Shown piece by piece: positions 36,720 to 47,094 of a DNA stretch of 64,000 bases. Source of the DNA: Prorocentrum cordatum (lineage: Eukaryota > Sar > Dinophyceae > Prorocentrales > Prorocentraceae). Made by a program: the position numbers and the translations under genes. The stretch lies in NCBI GenBank assembly GCA_963575745.1, contig CAUYUJ010015943.1, positions 1 through 64,000 of the forward strand, read 5' to 3'. Numbering within the stretch: the first letter of the stretch is position 1; each line of letters starts with the position of its first letter. The notes below the pieces were generated by a model that ran no database searches, was not told where the DNA came from, and saw nothing but the letters and a program-made list of their open reading frames with translations.

Positions 36720-36965
36720 GAGAATCGTCGACCTGGCCCCGGACCCCTTCGTGCACGCTGCTCTTGAACGAGTTGGGTTGGGCAGAGTGTACTTGTCGGA
36801 TGCCGCTGAGATGGCGTCGGCCGCTAGGGCCGCGGGGGCGCCGTCAGCCTCGCTGGATCTGTTCGCCGCGCGGGCAGGCCGAGACAGCGGGCATGGCCGG
36901 CGTGATCTGGAACGGTGGCAATTAGATGCCATCTGGGATGTTCCATGTCTGGGGCGGACCCCACT
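36720..36965 (+). CDS. Exon-like piece A of the 36.7-39.7 kb gene
   Basis: Frame containing HAALERVGLGRVYLSDAAEM, then AARAGRDSGHGRRDLERWQL and AIWDVPCLGRTPLVA. Amino-acid usage is normal between two simple-sequence tracts, which is why I treat it as an exon. Exact edges and membership in the downstream gene are inferred, not shown. Confidence 0.35.
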
Positions 36966-37411
36966 GGTGGCTTGATGGCTCGCCCCCCCCCCCCCCCCCC
37001 CAGACCCCGCAGGGGCCTGCCGAGGCCCTCGGCGACGGAGGCAAGGAAGGAGGAGGAGGAGGGGGGGGAGGAGGGGGGGGAGGTTGGACATCAGAGCCGT
37101 GCGGGGCCAGGGGCAGACTGCGACGGGAGTGGTGATCAAGTGGGGCCGGCTGCGCAACTAAGATGTCATCCCTCCTCCTCCTCTTCCTCTCCCCCCTCCT
37201 CTCCCTTCCTCTTCTTCCTCCTTCTCCCTGTCATCTCTCCTCTCCCTCCTCCTCTCCTCTCCTCCTGCTTCTAATCCTCGTCCTCCTCCTCGCCCTCCTT
37301 TCCCCTTCCTCGTCTTCCTCCTTCTTCCTCCCTCCTTCTCCTAGGGGGGGCGGGCAAAAAGCGCAGGTCGGATTGTTGCCAGTAGGGTCCGCCCCATTCT
37401 AATTTGATTCA
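36966..37411. other. Probable intron: poly-C, GGAGG and CTCCTC tracts
   Basis: Long C run near 36985-37003, G-rich 37045-37085, pyrimidine tract 37155-37345. Confidence 0.5.
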
Positions 37412-37714
37412 TTGTGGGTTCACCTGATTCAGCCTGGCGCAGATAGCGCGGAGTTGACTGAGGTGTTCGCCCCCCCGCCCACTCGCATGTTCAAGTGGAT
37501 CTGCGATTTCGGCGCCGATGGACGCTCGGAAAGTTTGATTGGCCCGTCTGGGGAAGACACTCTGGCAGAGTTCTGGCAGGCCGCATTGAACTGGGGCCCT
37601 TGCGCTGCGAGCAAGTTTCTGCAGACAATGACGAATGCTGATTACAGGCGCCTGGTTCGAAATTCACAGAAATCCAGAATATTACACGTGGTGTTGGACA
37701 TCTGGCACCGCTAA
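37412..37714 (+). CDS. Exon-like piece B of the 36.7-39.7 kb gene
   Basis: LTEVFAPPPTRMFKWICDFG, then GEDTLAEFWQAALNWGPCAA and SKFLQTMTNADYRRLV. Looks like ordinary globular protein. The frame ends at 37712-37714, and a second frame (WCWTSGTAKSAESCDTVFPI, IAIKHPYTATKEIKQEISDR, ending ~37820) continues coding-like sequence, so a frame change or small intron lies around 37640-37700. No family is assigned from this piece alone. Confidence 0.45.
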   Translation: MWVHLIQPGADSAELTEVFAPPPTRMFKWICDFGADGRSESLIGPSGEDTLAEFWQAALNWGPCAASKFLQTMTNADYRRLVRNSQKSRILHVVLDIWHR

Positions 37715-38020
37715 GAGTGCTGAGTCATGTGATACTGTGTTCCCAATTATAGCTATCAAGCATCCATACACGGCAACGAAAGAAATCAAACAAGAGATTT
37801 CAGACAGGTGCACAAGTACATAGCCAGTGAATTCGAGCTGTTGCAGCAAGGCCGCACCCGTTCCAGCGGATACTATGGGGAACCTGTGCCTGAGAAGTGG
37901 TCAGACAAGCCATTGTCTGACGTGGGTTTCGCTGGCATCGCCCACCCGCCTATGGGCAAGGCATGCTTGCATGGGCTTGATGGGGACATGGGACAGGGGT
38001 GTGTATCGCAGCATCGCTGA
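37700..38020 (+). CDS. Exon-like piece C of the 36.7-39.7 kb gene
   Basis: After the KHPYTATKEIKQEISDR stretch, coding passes to the frame reading HKYIASEFELLQQGRTRSSG, YYGEPVPEKWSDKPLSDVGF and AGIAHPPMGKACLHGLDGDM, stopping at 38018-38020 just before another pyrimidine-rich segment. Lower GC than the surroundings. Reading requires one frame change near 37800. Confidence 0.4.
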
Positions 38021-38249
38021 TGCATCCTGGGATCTCTCTGGTAATTCTCCCCCCCCTGGCCCTCGTCCCTCCTCCCCCTCGCTTTCGCCCTCCATCTCTT
38101 CCTCCTCCTCCTGCTCCTGATTGTTTCCTCTTCGCCCTCGCCCCGGGGCCCAAGGGGGCGGCGGCGCCGACTCGAGCGCGATTCCCCGCTGGCAGGGGAT
38201 CGGGGGGAGGGGGGGCGATAAGGGGCGCGGGGTGGGAAAGGTGAAGGAG

Positions 38250-38575
38250 GGGGGAGGTGGGGCTGGAGAAGAGCATCGCAAGCCTATTGGCCTTTTTGCC
38301 AGGCGAAGTGATCGCGACTTTCGCTGGTAGCAAAGCAGACTGGAGGGCCAGAAAAGAAACCAATATGTTCTGCGAGGGGTGGAAGAGCACGAAAGCGTGC
38401 GATCGTTGTGGCGCGGTCGCGCCGAATCTACGGGTTGATATGAGTCTCGCGTATTCAAGCTTCAATGATAGCGCTCCGAATCTCGCGACAATCAGAACAC
38501 ATGAACAATATATGGCCACGTGCCAGCAGATATCCCCACAGAGTGTGGTGCCAGGTTGGAGATTGGAGTTATGTT
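38250..38575 (+). CDS. Exon-like piece D of the 36.7-39.7 kb gene
   Basis: GLEKSIASLLAFLPGEVIAT, FAGSKADWRARKETNMFCEG, WKSTKACDRCGAVAPNLRVD, then a stretch ending VVPGWRLELC and TAA at 38575-38577. It contains a CxxC pair (CDRC). Codes continuously for over 100 residues between two simple tracts. Confidence 0.5.
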
Positions 38576-38598
38576 AATGGGGCGACGCCCACAACCTT

Positions 38599-38770
38599 TT
38601 GCTGGGAAGCTGCATGGACATGGTCCCGAGTGCGCTGCTGGACTTCGTTGCTCCAAAACGTCTTGGCCCTGGGACCGCGGACGAACTCCTCGCGAAGGAG
38701 TGGGTCGCCTGCCGCGCCTGGTGCCGCGCTCGCGGGGTGTCGCACCCGAAGGTGCAAGGAGGGGGGCGGG
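38599..38770 (+). CDS. Exon-like piece E of the 36.7-39.7 kb gene
   Basis: LGSCMDMVPSALLDFVAPKR, LGPGTADELLAKEWVACRAW, CRARGVSHPKVQ, then poly-G. From memory of dinoflagellate proteomes, a similar stretch precedes the region in piece F in a large, functionally unknown family. This supports reading D, E and F as one gene. Confidence 0.5.
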
Positions 38771-39110
38771 GGGGGGGGGGAGGATGGGGGAGGGTGGAGG
38801 GAGCTTTGGGCGAGGAAGGATGAGGGAGAACGACCGCGAGAGCACGACGACGGCGACGACGCTTCTCCTCCTCCTCCTCCTCCTCCTCCTCCTCCTCGTC
38901 TTCCTCCTCCTCCGCCTCCTCCTCCTCCTTCTCATCCGACCCCATGCCCCTCCCCCCTCGCCCTCCTGCCCTGCTCGTGATCGGGGGGCCCGGCCCTCGC
39001 AGCCCCGACCCCGCCGCGGCCATGGCCACGGCGGGGTCGCGATGGGGGTCGGGTCGACGGCGCTAGAGGGCGAGGATGGGGGGGGGACGAGGGAGAGGAG
39101 AACAGGGGTG
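38771..39110. other. Probable intron between pieces E and F
   Basis: Poly-G at 38761-38782, CTCCTCCTC tract 38865-38935, GC-rich remainder. Pieces E and F are in different frames. Confidence 0.5.
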
Positions 39111-39710
39111 GGCGCCCGTAAGGGGCCCATGTTCAGCCTCGGGAGCTTCGGCAAGCAGACCGTGGGCTCCCAGGAGTACCCAGAACTCTCCTCGAAATTC
39201 AAGGCCTGCAGCGTCAAGATTCTCCTATATTGGCTCGCCGGCCGGGCTGCGGATTTGTGCGACGGTTCGCACGTGAGTCGGCTTCGCGTGGCCCTCTTTC
39301 AGAGCTTGGCTCATTATTTTTCGTTGTGCAGCAGGTACGGGTGCGCGCTGCCTCCAGATGTGGCGGTTGCGCTGCATCGTTTTGGGAGGGTGGCGTTGAA
39401 GTGTAGCCAAGCCTTGTGCTTGGAAAGCTCTGACCAGGGCGTGTGGCGCTGGAGGGTGCGCTCGAAGTGTCACGTGTGGCTCCACACTCTGCTCCACGTT
39501 TTACACCATCGGTTAAACCCGATGTGGATGAATACGCTGCCCGAGGAAGACTTCCTTGGGAAATTCAAATGCATGGGTCAAACAACTGATCCCAGGACCG
39601 CGTCCAAACGCATGTTGCAGAATGAGTTGCTCTATCTGGGACATAGATGGAGCCACTTCTACGTGTCATATCGGCGCCCCCGCGCAGTTGGCGAAAAGGA
39701 GCGAACATAG
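39110..39710 (+). CDS. 3' exon of a dinoflagellate-expanded gene family of unknown function
   Basis: About 200 residues of convincing protein: YPELSSKFKACSVKILLYWL, LRVALFQSLAHYFSLCSRYG, WRWRVRSKCHVWLHTLLHVL, HHRLNPMWMNTLPEEDFLGK, RTASKRMLQNELLYLGHRWS, stop at 39708-39710. The pattern of a Tyr-Pro, a SVK-LL-WL stretch, W-x-R-x-K-x-H-x-x-x-H, N-P-x-W, and an acidic pair before LGK matches, from memory, a protein family present in very many copies in dinoflagellate genomes. Its function is unknown. High copy number suggests association with mobile DNA, but no transposase motif is visible. No polyadenylation signal recognised. Confidence 0.62.
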
Positions 39711-39714
39711 TATA

Positions 39715-39930
39715 ACGTTGGGGAAAGGGGCGAGGCTGGGGGAGGAGGAGGGAGGAGGAGGGGGGAGGAGGAGGGAGTAAGGAGGAGGAGGAGGAGGGAG
39801 GGGAAGGGAGGAGGAGGGAGGAGGAGGATGAGGAGGGAGGAGGAGGGAGGAGGAGGGAGGAGGAGGGGGGAGGGGCCCCTTCGGGCCGCTTCGGAGGAGG
39901 AGGGAGGAGGAGGGAGGGGAAGGAGCAAGG
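39715..39930. repeat. GGAGGAGGGA minisatellite
   Basis: Purine-only strand of GGAGGA/GGGAGGA units, interrupted once near 39870-39893. Confidence 0.88.
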
Positions 39931-39969
39931 CCTTAAACAAAAACGACAAGCGGAGCCTACTCCTCCTAC

Positions 39970-40140
39970 CCCGTCCAGAACCTACCGTAGAGACTGACGC
40001 TATTTCGCCGACCCCCATGGCCTGGGTTGTATGTGTGAGGCCTACCCTAGAGGCTGAGCTGACACCGTTCCGCCTACCCCAGAAGCTGACGCCATTCCGC
40101 CGACCCCCATTCGTTCCATCCCGCCACCGTGCCTGGGTTG
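39970..40140. repeat. Degenerate tandem repeat (CCTACC..GCTGACGCCATTCCGCCGA)
   Basis: Three related blocks at about 39979, 40042 and 40076 share CCTACCSTAGAG / GCTGAC / TTCCGCCKACCCC words. CCTGGGTTG follows the first and third. Confidence 0.6.
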
Positions 40141-40384
40141 CGGGTGCGAAGCCGATTGGATGTTCGCTGGGGTCTCTTGGGAGGGTTCTCGCGGGCCTTT
40201 TGGAAACTGTTTCGAAGCCTCCCGGGTGCCGTCTTGAGGCCTCCTACTCTTCCTATTCTATTCTACTCCTCCAGAGCTATCCTACTCTCCCAAAACCTAT
40301 CCTACTTATCCTGCCCCTCTTACCCCTCCTTCGCTCGCCTGGCGGCGGGGCCGACGCCGCCGCCGATTGCCGCCGCCTTCGCAA
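40141..40384. other. Unassigned spacer
   Basis: Includes a TCCTAC/CTATCC-rich stretch at 40240-40320. No gene supported. Confidence 0.4.
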
Positions 40385-40785
40385 TTGTCGTTGTCGTCAT
40401 CATCGTTCACCATCGTCATAATCAACGTCGTCGCCGCCATCGTAATCATCATCATCATCTTCATCATCATCACCATCACCGTCATCATCATCATCATCAT
40501 CGTCATCTTTGTCATCATCGTCATCGTCGTCATCATTTTCATCGTCGTCGTCACCAAATCCTTACAATCGTCATCATCGTCATCATCATCGTCATTGTCG
40601 TCATAATGCCACTCCTACTTGCCGCAACGTCGTAGTCGTCAGTGTCGCAACCGTCGTCATCATCATCGTCGTCGTCATCATTTTTATCATCGTCACCGCC
40701 GTCGTCGTCGTTATCGTCGTCATTGCCGTCGTCATCGTCGCCGTCACCGTCGTCGTCGCCGTCGTTCTCATCATCGTTTGATACG
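40385..40785. repeat. ATC/GTC trinucleotide tract
   Basis: About 400 bp of CATCATCATCGTC-type units with substitutions. All long frames here are homopolymer-like and not called. Confidence 0.9.
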
Positions 40786-40904
40786 TCTGAGGATGGGAAA
40801 CCACCGTCCCGAGCGGGCCGCAGAAGGCATCGAATCTACAGAACACGCCTTTCATAGCGTGGATTGTTGATCAGTGTTTTTTTGAAACAACACCACGCGC
40901 AATG

Positions 40905-40977
40905 ACATATATATATATATTATATATATAATATATATATATATATATACATACATACATATATTTATTTTTTTTGA

Positions 40978-41014
<37 letters not shown>
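40905..41014. repeat. (TA)n microsatellites with an internal poly-T
   Basis: TA runs at 40908-40949 and 40980-41014 separated by ACATACATACATAT and poly-T. Left border of the 41.0-41.7 kb C-rich repeat cluster. Confidence 0.9.
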
Positions 41015-41018
<4 letters not shown>

Positions 41019-41039
41019 GGCGGTGCCCGGTGCGGAGCG

Positions 41040-41702
41040 ACCCCCCCCCCGGTAATCTCTCCTGGGGGGTTTCGAGCTGGCGCCATTCCCGGTGCGAGCC
41101 TGCACGAACCCCCCCGGTAAACACGACCTCCTCTGGTAGGCTGCACGAAACCCCCCGGTAAGGACGCAACCCCTCCGTAAGCGGCGCGCTCCCAGCACGC
41201 GCGAAACCCAGCCCCGACGCGCGAATCTTACCAGGACGGGCCGGAACACGGCGGCGGCATTGCATCCCAGGGCCGTGCCGGAACACGGCGGCACTGTTCT
41301 TCTCTACGCGGCCGTGCCGTCGACCCCCCACAGCGGCTCTCGGGAGTTGCGCCGCAGCCTCTCGTATTGTGGCCACGAGCCACAATACGAGAGGCTGCGG
41401 CGGAACAAAGGCGAGCAGACGCGAATAGAGAACACAAGGCGAGCACACGCCACACTTCGACAGGGAGCCACCCTTCCCAACCGCCCCCCTGCCCCCCCCC
41501 CAACCCACCCCCCACTCCCACCCCCCCACTCCCACAGGGGGGGGGGGGAGCCCAGGTAGACGCAGTGCGGCCTGCACGAACCCCCCCGGTAAAGCGGCAA
41601 GGGGGGGTGTTCTAAGCCGCTGGCGGCACCCGGTGCGGGCTGCACGAAACCCCCCGGTAGTGCACGAAACCCCCCGGTAGTGCTGGGGGGGGGGGTTCGT
41701 GC
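41040..41702. repeat. Cluster of GCACGAAACCCCCCGGTA repeats bounded by (TA)n on both sides
   Basis: The 18-mer or its close variants occurs at about 41102, 41144, 41572, 41641 and 41660, with a partial inverted copy (GGGGGGTTCGTGCC) at about 41689. Between them are two copies of CCGGAACACGGCGGC and a perfect hairpin. (TA)n tracts border both ends, so the unit may be a small mobile or foldback element. Confidence 0.7.
41351..41401. repeat. Perfect 22-bp hairpin, 7-nt loop
   Basis: The arm starting GCCGCAGCCTCTCGTATTGT (41351-41372) and its exact complement at 41380-41401 flank the loop CCACGAG. Confidence 0.95.
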
Positions 41703-41712
41703 CACGGCGCAG

Positions 41713-41741
41713 TATATATATATATATATATATATAATAAT

Positions 41742-41772
<31 letters not shown>
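41713..41772. repeat. (TA)n microsatellite
   Basis: TA runs with a TAATAATAATAA interruption. Right border of the C-rich cluster. Confidence 0.9.
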
Positions 41773-41778
<6 letters not shown>

Positions 41779-41829
41779 CCGGGGGAGCAGGCCCGGGGCC
41801 CGAAAACAGCTGCCTCGACCCTCCATGGG

Positions 41830-43460
41830 AGGACCGGGGCTCATTTTCTCTGCGTTTTTATAGGGTTTCCGCGTCCTGGGCTTCGGAGGCCGCCGCCTCC
41901 GACCCCCCATGGGAGGACGGGGCGGCCGGGGAGGTCCAAAATAGTCCAGGAGGGCCTCCTGAGGCTCCCAAGACGGCCCAAGCGGGCCCGAGTCGCCGAA
42001 AGACCGCTCCATGACGTCCAAGATAGGCCCAAGACGGCCCGAGAGGCCCCCCCAAGGCACCCCACGACGCTTCAAGACGCCTCTCCAGAGCGCTTCAAGA
42101 GGCCGAAATCGTCAATTGTACTAAGGTTTTCGAACGATTTTGGCCTTCCAGCCTTTTCGGCTGTCCGACGTTCCAAGACGGCTCAATAGGCCCCCAAGAG
42201 CGCCGCAAGACGGCCCAGAAGGGCCCCAAGACGGCCCCAGAGTCGCCCAGAACAGCCCAACAGAGCCCCAAGACGGCCCTGAGATGCGCCCAAGAGGGAG
42301 ACCACGACTCCAAAATTCGACCCTCCCGCTTGAAGAGTGCCCAAGGAGGCCCCAAGGAGCCCCCAAGAGGCCCCAGGAGGCCCCCAAGAGGCACCCAGGA
42401 GGCCCAAACGAGGCCTAAAGAGGCCACAGAACAGCCCCGAGGAGGCCCCACAACGGTCCCAAAACGGCTACCGAGAAGCTGCGAAACTGCCTTCACGACG
42501 TCCCCGACAGGCCAACCACGAGATCCAAACCAACACCCATGAGGCCTCTGACCCACCACCCAGAGCACGGTGGCGGGAGCAGTGACAGCACTTGTGCACA
42601 GAATGTTCCGGCGGGAGCCTTCCGGAACACGCTGCAGGAGGAGGAGGAAGATCAGGAGTAGAGAGAGCTGGAGTGGGAGGAGGAGGAGGAGGAGGAGGAG
42701 GAGGAGGAGGAGGAGGAGGAGGAGGAGGAGGAGGAGGAGGATCAGGAGGAGGAGGGGACGAGGAGGAGGAAGAGGCCTCCAAGACAGCTCCAAGATAGCC
42801 GAAGAGGCTTCCAAGAGGGCCCTGGGCGGCCCACGAGGGCCCCAAGGCGGTGCCTGAGGCGCCCAAGACGGCCCGAGAGGGCCCCAAGACGGCCCCAAGA
42901 GAGGCCCGAGAAGGGAAACACGAACTGAGAATCCGAGCTTTCTACCCCGAGAGCTTCTCGGGAAGTCCCAAGAGGCCCCCAATCGGATCCAAGAAACCCC
43001 CAAGAAACTCCCAAGAGGGCCGACGAGGTTGCAAGAGATCTCCCAAGGTGGCCCCAAGAGGCACAACTCATTGTTTTACGATTGGATTTGGACGGGTTTC
43101 AATTTTTTCTGCCTTTTGGCATCCCGATGCTCCAAGACGGCCCAAGAGGCTTCCAATACCGCTCCCATATAGAGGAAGAGGCCTCCAAGAGGGCCCCAAG
43201 ACGGCCCGCGAGGGCCCCAGGACGGGGCTTGAGGCGCCCAAGACGGCCCGAGAGGGCCCCAAGAGCTCCAATAGAGGCCCAAGAAGGGGAACGCGTCCCA
43301 ACAGCAGAGTGTTCCCCCCAAAAGGCCCACAGGAGGCCGCTAGAGGCCCCCAAGTGGTCCGACGAGGACCCCAAAAGCTTCCCGAGGGCCTAAAAGGCCC
43401 TTAGGAGACGTCCAAGAGGCTATAAAATAGCCCAAGAGAGCCCTCGATGCGTCAAAACTG
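41830..43460. repeat. Degenerate CCAAGACGGCCC / CCAAGAGGCCCC repeat, ~1.6 kb
   Basis: Short units of about 9-12 bp containing CAAGA(C/G)GGCCC recur throughout, with no fixed period. The minus strand is open over long distances and translates to LGALLG/GPSWG/LGASWG-type peptides. The plus strand is also open, with PKRPQ/PREAP peptides. Being open on both strands with one composition is a property of the repeat, so I call no gene. A GAGGAGGAG tract interrupts it at 42678-42745. Confidence 0.75.
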
Positions 43461-43529
43461 CTTCCAGGAGGCCCCCGGGAGGCTTCCGGATTGCCTCAAT
43501 CTGGCCGCAGGTGGCCTCAAGTCGGGCCT

Positions 43530-43611
43530 CCACGCAGCCAAGACGGCCAATGACGGCTTCAGATTGCAGAACCGATGCCCCCAAGGGACCCTCAGACGCC
43601 CCCCCAAGAAG
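43530..43611. repeat. Dispersed repeat, copy B (copy A at 6830-6914)
   Basis: CCACGCAGCCAAGACGGCCA through CAGACGCCCCCCC, nearly identical to copy A but without the 1-nt C insertions. It sits at the end of the CAAGA repeat. Confidence 0.88.
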
Positions 43612-43734
43612 CACCCAAGAGGTAGTAACGTCCAGAGTGGGGTTCAGAGCGGCCCAAGTTGCGTCAGGAGGTCGCCGCGGGGAGACCTCCTGACGGCCTT
43701 GTTGGAGCACATTCGGTGATCATGTAATCTGCAT

Positions 43735-44035
43735 GTTATTGATTTCTGGTGGTCTGGATTTCTGTCCTAAGCAATTGTCGGTTGCTCTGAATTTTGAAGT
43801 TAGTGATTTTCCGGTGGTCTGGAAGTCGGTCCTAAGCAATGTCGGTGATCCTGAATTCCGATTTCAGTTGTTCGGAATTTTCAAGTTAGTGATTTTCAGA
43901 GATCTAGAATTTTGATGTTTGTGATTTTCGGTGACCCCGAATTCAGAATTTAGCGACCTGATTTTTTGGTGTTAGCGATGTTCGAGGGTCTAGAATTCTG
44001 AACGTTACTGGTTTCTGGTTCCTGGTTCCTGGTTC
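43735..44035. repeat. AT-rich degenerate minisatellite, unit ~32 bp
   Basis: Units resembling GTTAGTGATTTTCGGTGATC followed by TGGAATTTTGAA recur about eight times with many substitutions. It ends in three copies of GGTTCCT at 44016-44034. Confidence 0.7.
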
Positions 44036-44124
44036 CCTGGCTCCCTGCGCGCTCACACGTTCTGGTCCCCATGGGCTGTCGAGAGCCTTCCGAACTCTAG
44101 TTTAATGCAGCACAGCCAGACGGA

Positions 44125-44190
44125 TGATGAGGATGATGCGGGCGAGGACGAGGATGATGATGAGGAGGAGGAGGAGGAGGAGGGCTGCTC
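44125..44190. repeat. GATGAGG/GAGGAGG tract
   Basis: Short purine trinucleotide tract immediately upstream of the spliced-leader relic. Confidence 0.75.
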
Positions 44191-44211
44191 CACCGCCCCG
44201 TCCGCTCGCAC

Positions 44212-44230
44212 TCCAGCCATTTTGGCTAGC
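44212..44230 (+). other. Relic dinoflagellate spliced leader (DinoSL)
   Basis: TCC then AGCCATTTTGGCT, lacking two bases of the leader, then AGC and the ATG at 44231. The 13-nt core is exact. Confidence 0.82.
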
Positions 44231-44410
44231 ATGGCGGCGCCCCTCGCCTTCTCCCGCCTCCTCTCGCTCCTCGACTCCCTCTCGTCCCTCAATGCCTTCG
44301 GCGACCCCGCGGTGCCGCGCCGGAGCCTGGTGGCCCTGGCGGCAGCGCTGGGCGCCGACGAGCAGGCCCGCCCCATCCACCCCTCCATCTACCGCTGCCG
44401 CGGCTGCTGC
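44231..44410 (+). CDS. First exon of an unrecognised gene behind an SL relic
   Basis: The ATG at 44231 is three bases after the leader relic, which decides the start. It encodes MAAPLAFSRLLSLLDSLSSL, NAFGDPAVPRRSLVALAAAL, GADEQARPIHPSIYRCRG, after which the sequence becomes CTCCTC-rich (44412 on), so an exon end near 44405 is likely. No family recognised. Scattered later pieces (listed below) may belong to it. Confidence 0.55.
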
Positions 44411-44780
44411 TGCTCCTCCTCCTTCGTTTCATTTACCTCCACCCTCCATTGACTTCCCGCTCCCACCCCCCCCGCCCCTGCCCGCCCCACCCTCGTTCCC
44501 CACTTCCCCCCGCCTCTTCGCAGTCGAGTCGTGGCGCGACCCCGCATACCTCACATACCACACCCTTTCTCTTCCTCTCCCTCCTCAACCACCTCCTCCT
44601 CCTCCTCCTCCTCCTCCTCCTCCAGATCTCCAGATGTATCGCGTTTCTCGAGGCGCTGGGTCGATCCCACCGCACCGCTCGTTCCACCATCGTCACCGTC
44701 ACCATCATCAGCATCGTCATCATCATCACCATCATCATCATCATTTTCATCATCAGCATCACCGTTAATCGCACTATCCG
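44411..44780. other. Low-complexity intron-like sequence (CCT and CATCAT tracts)
   Basis: Pyrimidine-rich 44412-44510, CTCCTC 44590-44625, CATCATCATC 44690-44765. A small coding-like piece (FAVESWRDPAYLTYHT, 44517-44565) lies between. Confidence 0.5.
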
Positions 44781-44835
44781 TAGTCATGTGTGGCTCTCTC
44801 CGCTCTCGCCGCGAGCATTCGCGTGCCGCGCGTCG

Positions 44836-45012
44836 CGATGCCGCGCCCGCCTGGTCGCGTCGTGGTGGGCGCGGTCGACGCCGTGGCTGGGGAGGCCATC
44901 GTGCACGCCGAATCCGACAAGGTGGACGCGGCCGGCAGGGCGGTGGTGGTGGAGGATGCCGTGCCCACCGAATTCAGACCGCCGCCCTGGGCACGGCGCG
45001 GCGCGGTGAAGG
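44836..45012 (+). CDS. Exon-like piece in the 44.2-48.0 kb gene region
   Basis: VAMPRPPGRVVVGAVDAVAG, EAIVHAESDKVDAAGRAVVV, EDAVPTEFRPPPWARRG. Coherent Val/Ala/Asp-rich protein between simple tracts. Function unknown; edges uncertain. Confidence 0.35.
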
Positions 45013-45690
45013 CGCGGCGGCGGACGTGCCCGCCACCGGCGCCGCCGCTATCGTTTCACGATGCGATGTGCTTCGCACGTTGCCGTCGCCACTATCGTGA
45101 GCTCCGTCTGGGTTGTCGTCGGCATCATCGTCGTCCTCGTCGCTGGCCCACGCTACCGCCACCGCCACTCCCTAACCCCCCTCCTCTCACCACCCTCGCC
45201 GCTCGCCTCTACCGCCCTCCCGCCGCCCAGCTCAGGCTCCACGGGCGCGCAGGGGGCGCAGGAGATGAGGAGGAGGAGGACTCGTACACGGGACTGGCGA
45301 TGGAGCCCCTCCAACCTCCGTCTCTGACTCCATCGGCGACGGAGTCAGAGTCGGAAGTTGGAGGGCTGGGAGTTATGCTGGCGAGGTCGCCGACGCCGCG
45401 GTCGCTGCCGCTAGGTCGTCCGCCCCCGTCTTGGGCCCCATCCCGCCATCGGCCCTCCCCTCAATATCAGCCCTGTGCCCTGTCCCGTTACCCAGCCTGC
45501 CCCGCCCTCGCCAAGCCCCAGAAGGGGGGCCCGTCTCGTGCATCGAGCGTTAGTGATGATCACTGCTACGCTATATGCATTGCTATGCTGCGTCTTGCTG
45601 CCTTGTTATGCTATGCCATGCTGTGCTATACTACTATGTTATGCTATGCCATGTCATGCCATGTTATGTCATCGCCGCGAATCGCCCACA
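45013..45690. other. Unassigned; TGCTATGCCATG repeats at 45590-45670
   Basis: A GC-rich part with no supported frame, then a degenerate repeat of ATGCTATGCCATG / GTTATGCTATG words. Confidence 0.5.
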
Positions 45691-45709
45691 TTCGCACGCC
45701 GCTCACCCG

Positions 45710-45860
45710 CCTGGGTAGCGGACCTGGCGCAGCTCGTTGTGGGCGTCGCCGAGCACCGCACGCGCGACGCTGGTCGCGGCATCGTGGGGGCCGTGCGCCA
45801 CGTGCGCGCGCGCTGGGGTGATGGGCACGCGCGCGCGGAATCCTTCAGTCGATTCTGGAG
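45710..45860 (+). CDS. Exon-like piece in the 44.2-48.0 kb gene region
   Basis: WVADLAQLVVGVAEHRTRDA, GRGIVGAVRHVRARWGDGHA, then Ser-rich. Ordinary composition over ~50 residues. Unrecognised. Confidence 0.35.
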
Positions 45861-46188
45861 CCGATCGTCAGCATCATCATCATCATCATCATCCATCGAC
45901 CGTCATCATCGTCATCGAGTGCCCCGACGACGTCTGCGGCGGCCGTGACGACGCCACAGCCGAATTCGGCGGCGAGGCTGACGGCGGCGGCGTCGTCGCC
46001 GACGCTGGCTTGGTGGGCCTTGGTGGGAGCACTGGGGGCACGGCCATGATGGAGGGTGAGGATGTGTATGAGAAGGATGCGACGGGTGTTGATGATCACG
46101 ATGACCCGTTCCTCCCACCTCTCCCTCTCTCTGTCTCTCTCCCTCCCCCCCTCTCTCCCCCTTTCTGTTGTTATTTTCTATCTCCCCG

Positions 46189-46575
<387 letters not shown>

Positions 46576-46844
46576 TCTCTCCCCTCCCTCTCTCCCTCTC
46601 TCTCCAACTCCCCCCCCTCCTCTCCATCGCTCGTCCCCTCCACTGTCGCCTGGATTCCTCCTCCTGTTGCTTGGCTTTCCGCAGCTCCACCTCCATTGAT
46701 TTTCCCTCCCTACTTCTCGCATCATCTCCTACTCCTCGCCACCCTCGCCGCCTCGCCCCACCTGGGGTCCCACCTGCATCCCCCGGACCCCCCTCGAGCT
46801 CTCCCCGCCTCGCCGCGATGCCCATCCCCCCGCCCTGAAGGGGC

Positions 46845-47094
46845 GCCGCCGCGTGGCGCGCCGCTACGGGGCTGGCGGTGCCGGCGCGGGCGCGGAGCTG
46901 GCGGCGGCTCAGCACGGCCTGGCAGCGGGCTTAATGCTCGGGGTTGGACAGACCTCCTACCCTGACAGCCCTGACACGTTGATTAAGGCAATGTCCGTTT
47001 TCGGCTCGCGAGAGGGCGTCGCAGGCGTTATTTTAGCGGGCCCATGTCCGTCGATTTCGGCCCCAGGCGAGAGCGTAGAGAGGAGAGATAGTTA
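46845..47094 (+). CDS. Exon-like piece in the 44.2-48.0 kb gene region
   Basis: RRVARRYGAGGAGAGAELAA, AQHGLAAGLMLGVGQTSYPD, SPDTLIKAMSVFGSREGVAG, VILAG, stop at 47092-47094. Ala/Gly-rich but with a sensible hydrophobic pattern. Unrecognised. Confidence 0.4.

Noticed and set aside
41040-41702. Telomere-like repeat because of CCCCCCGGTA words
   Set aside because: Not the TTTAGGG type known from dinoflagellates, and not tandem.
40852-42075. 407-codon minus-strand frame
   Set aside because: Spans (TA)n, the GGTA repeat cluster and the CAAGA repeat; composition alone keeps it open.
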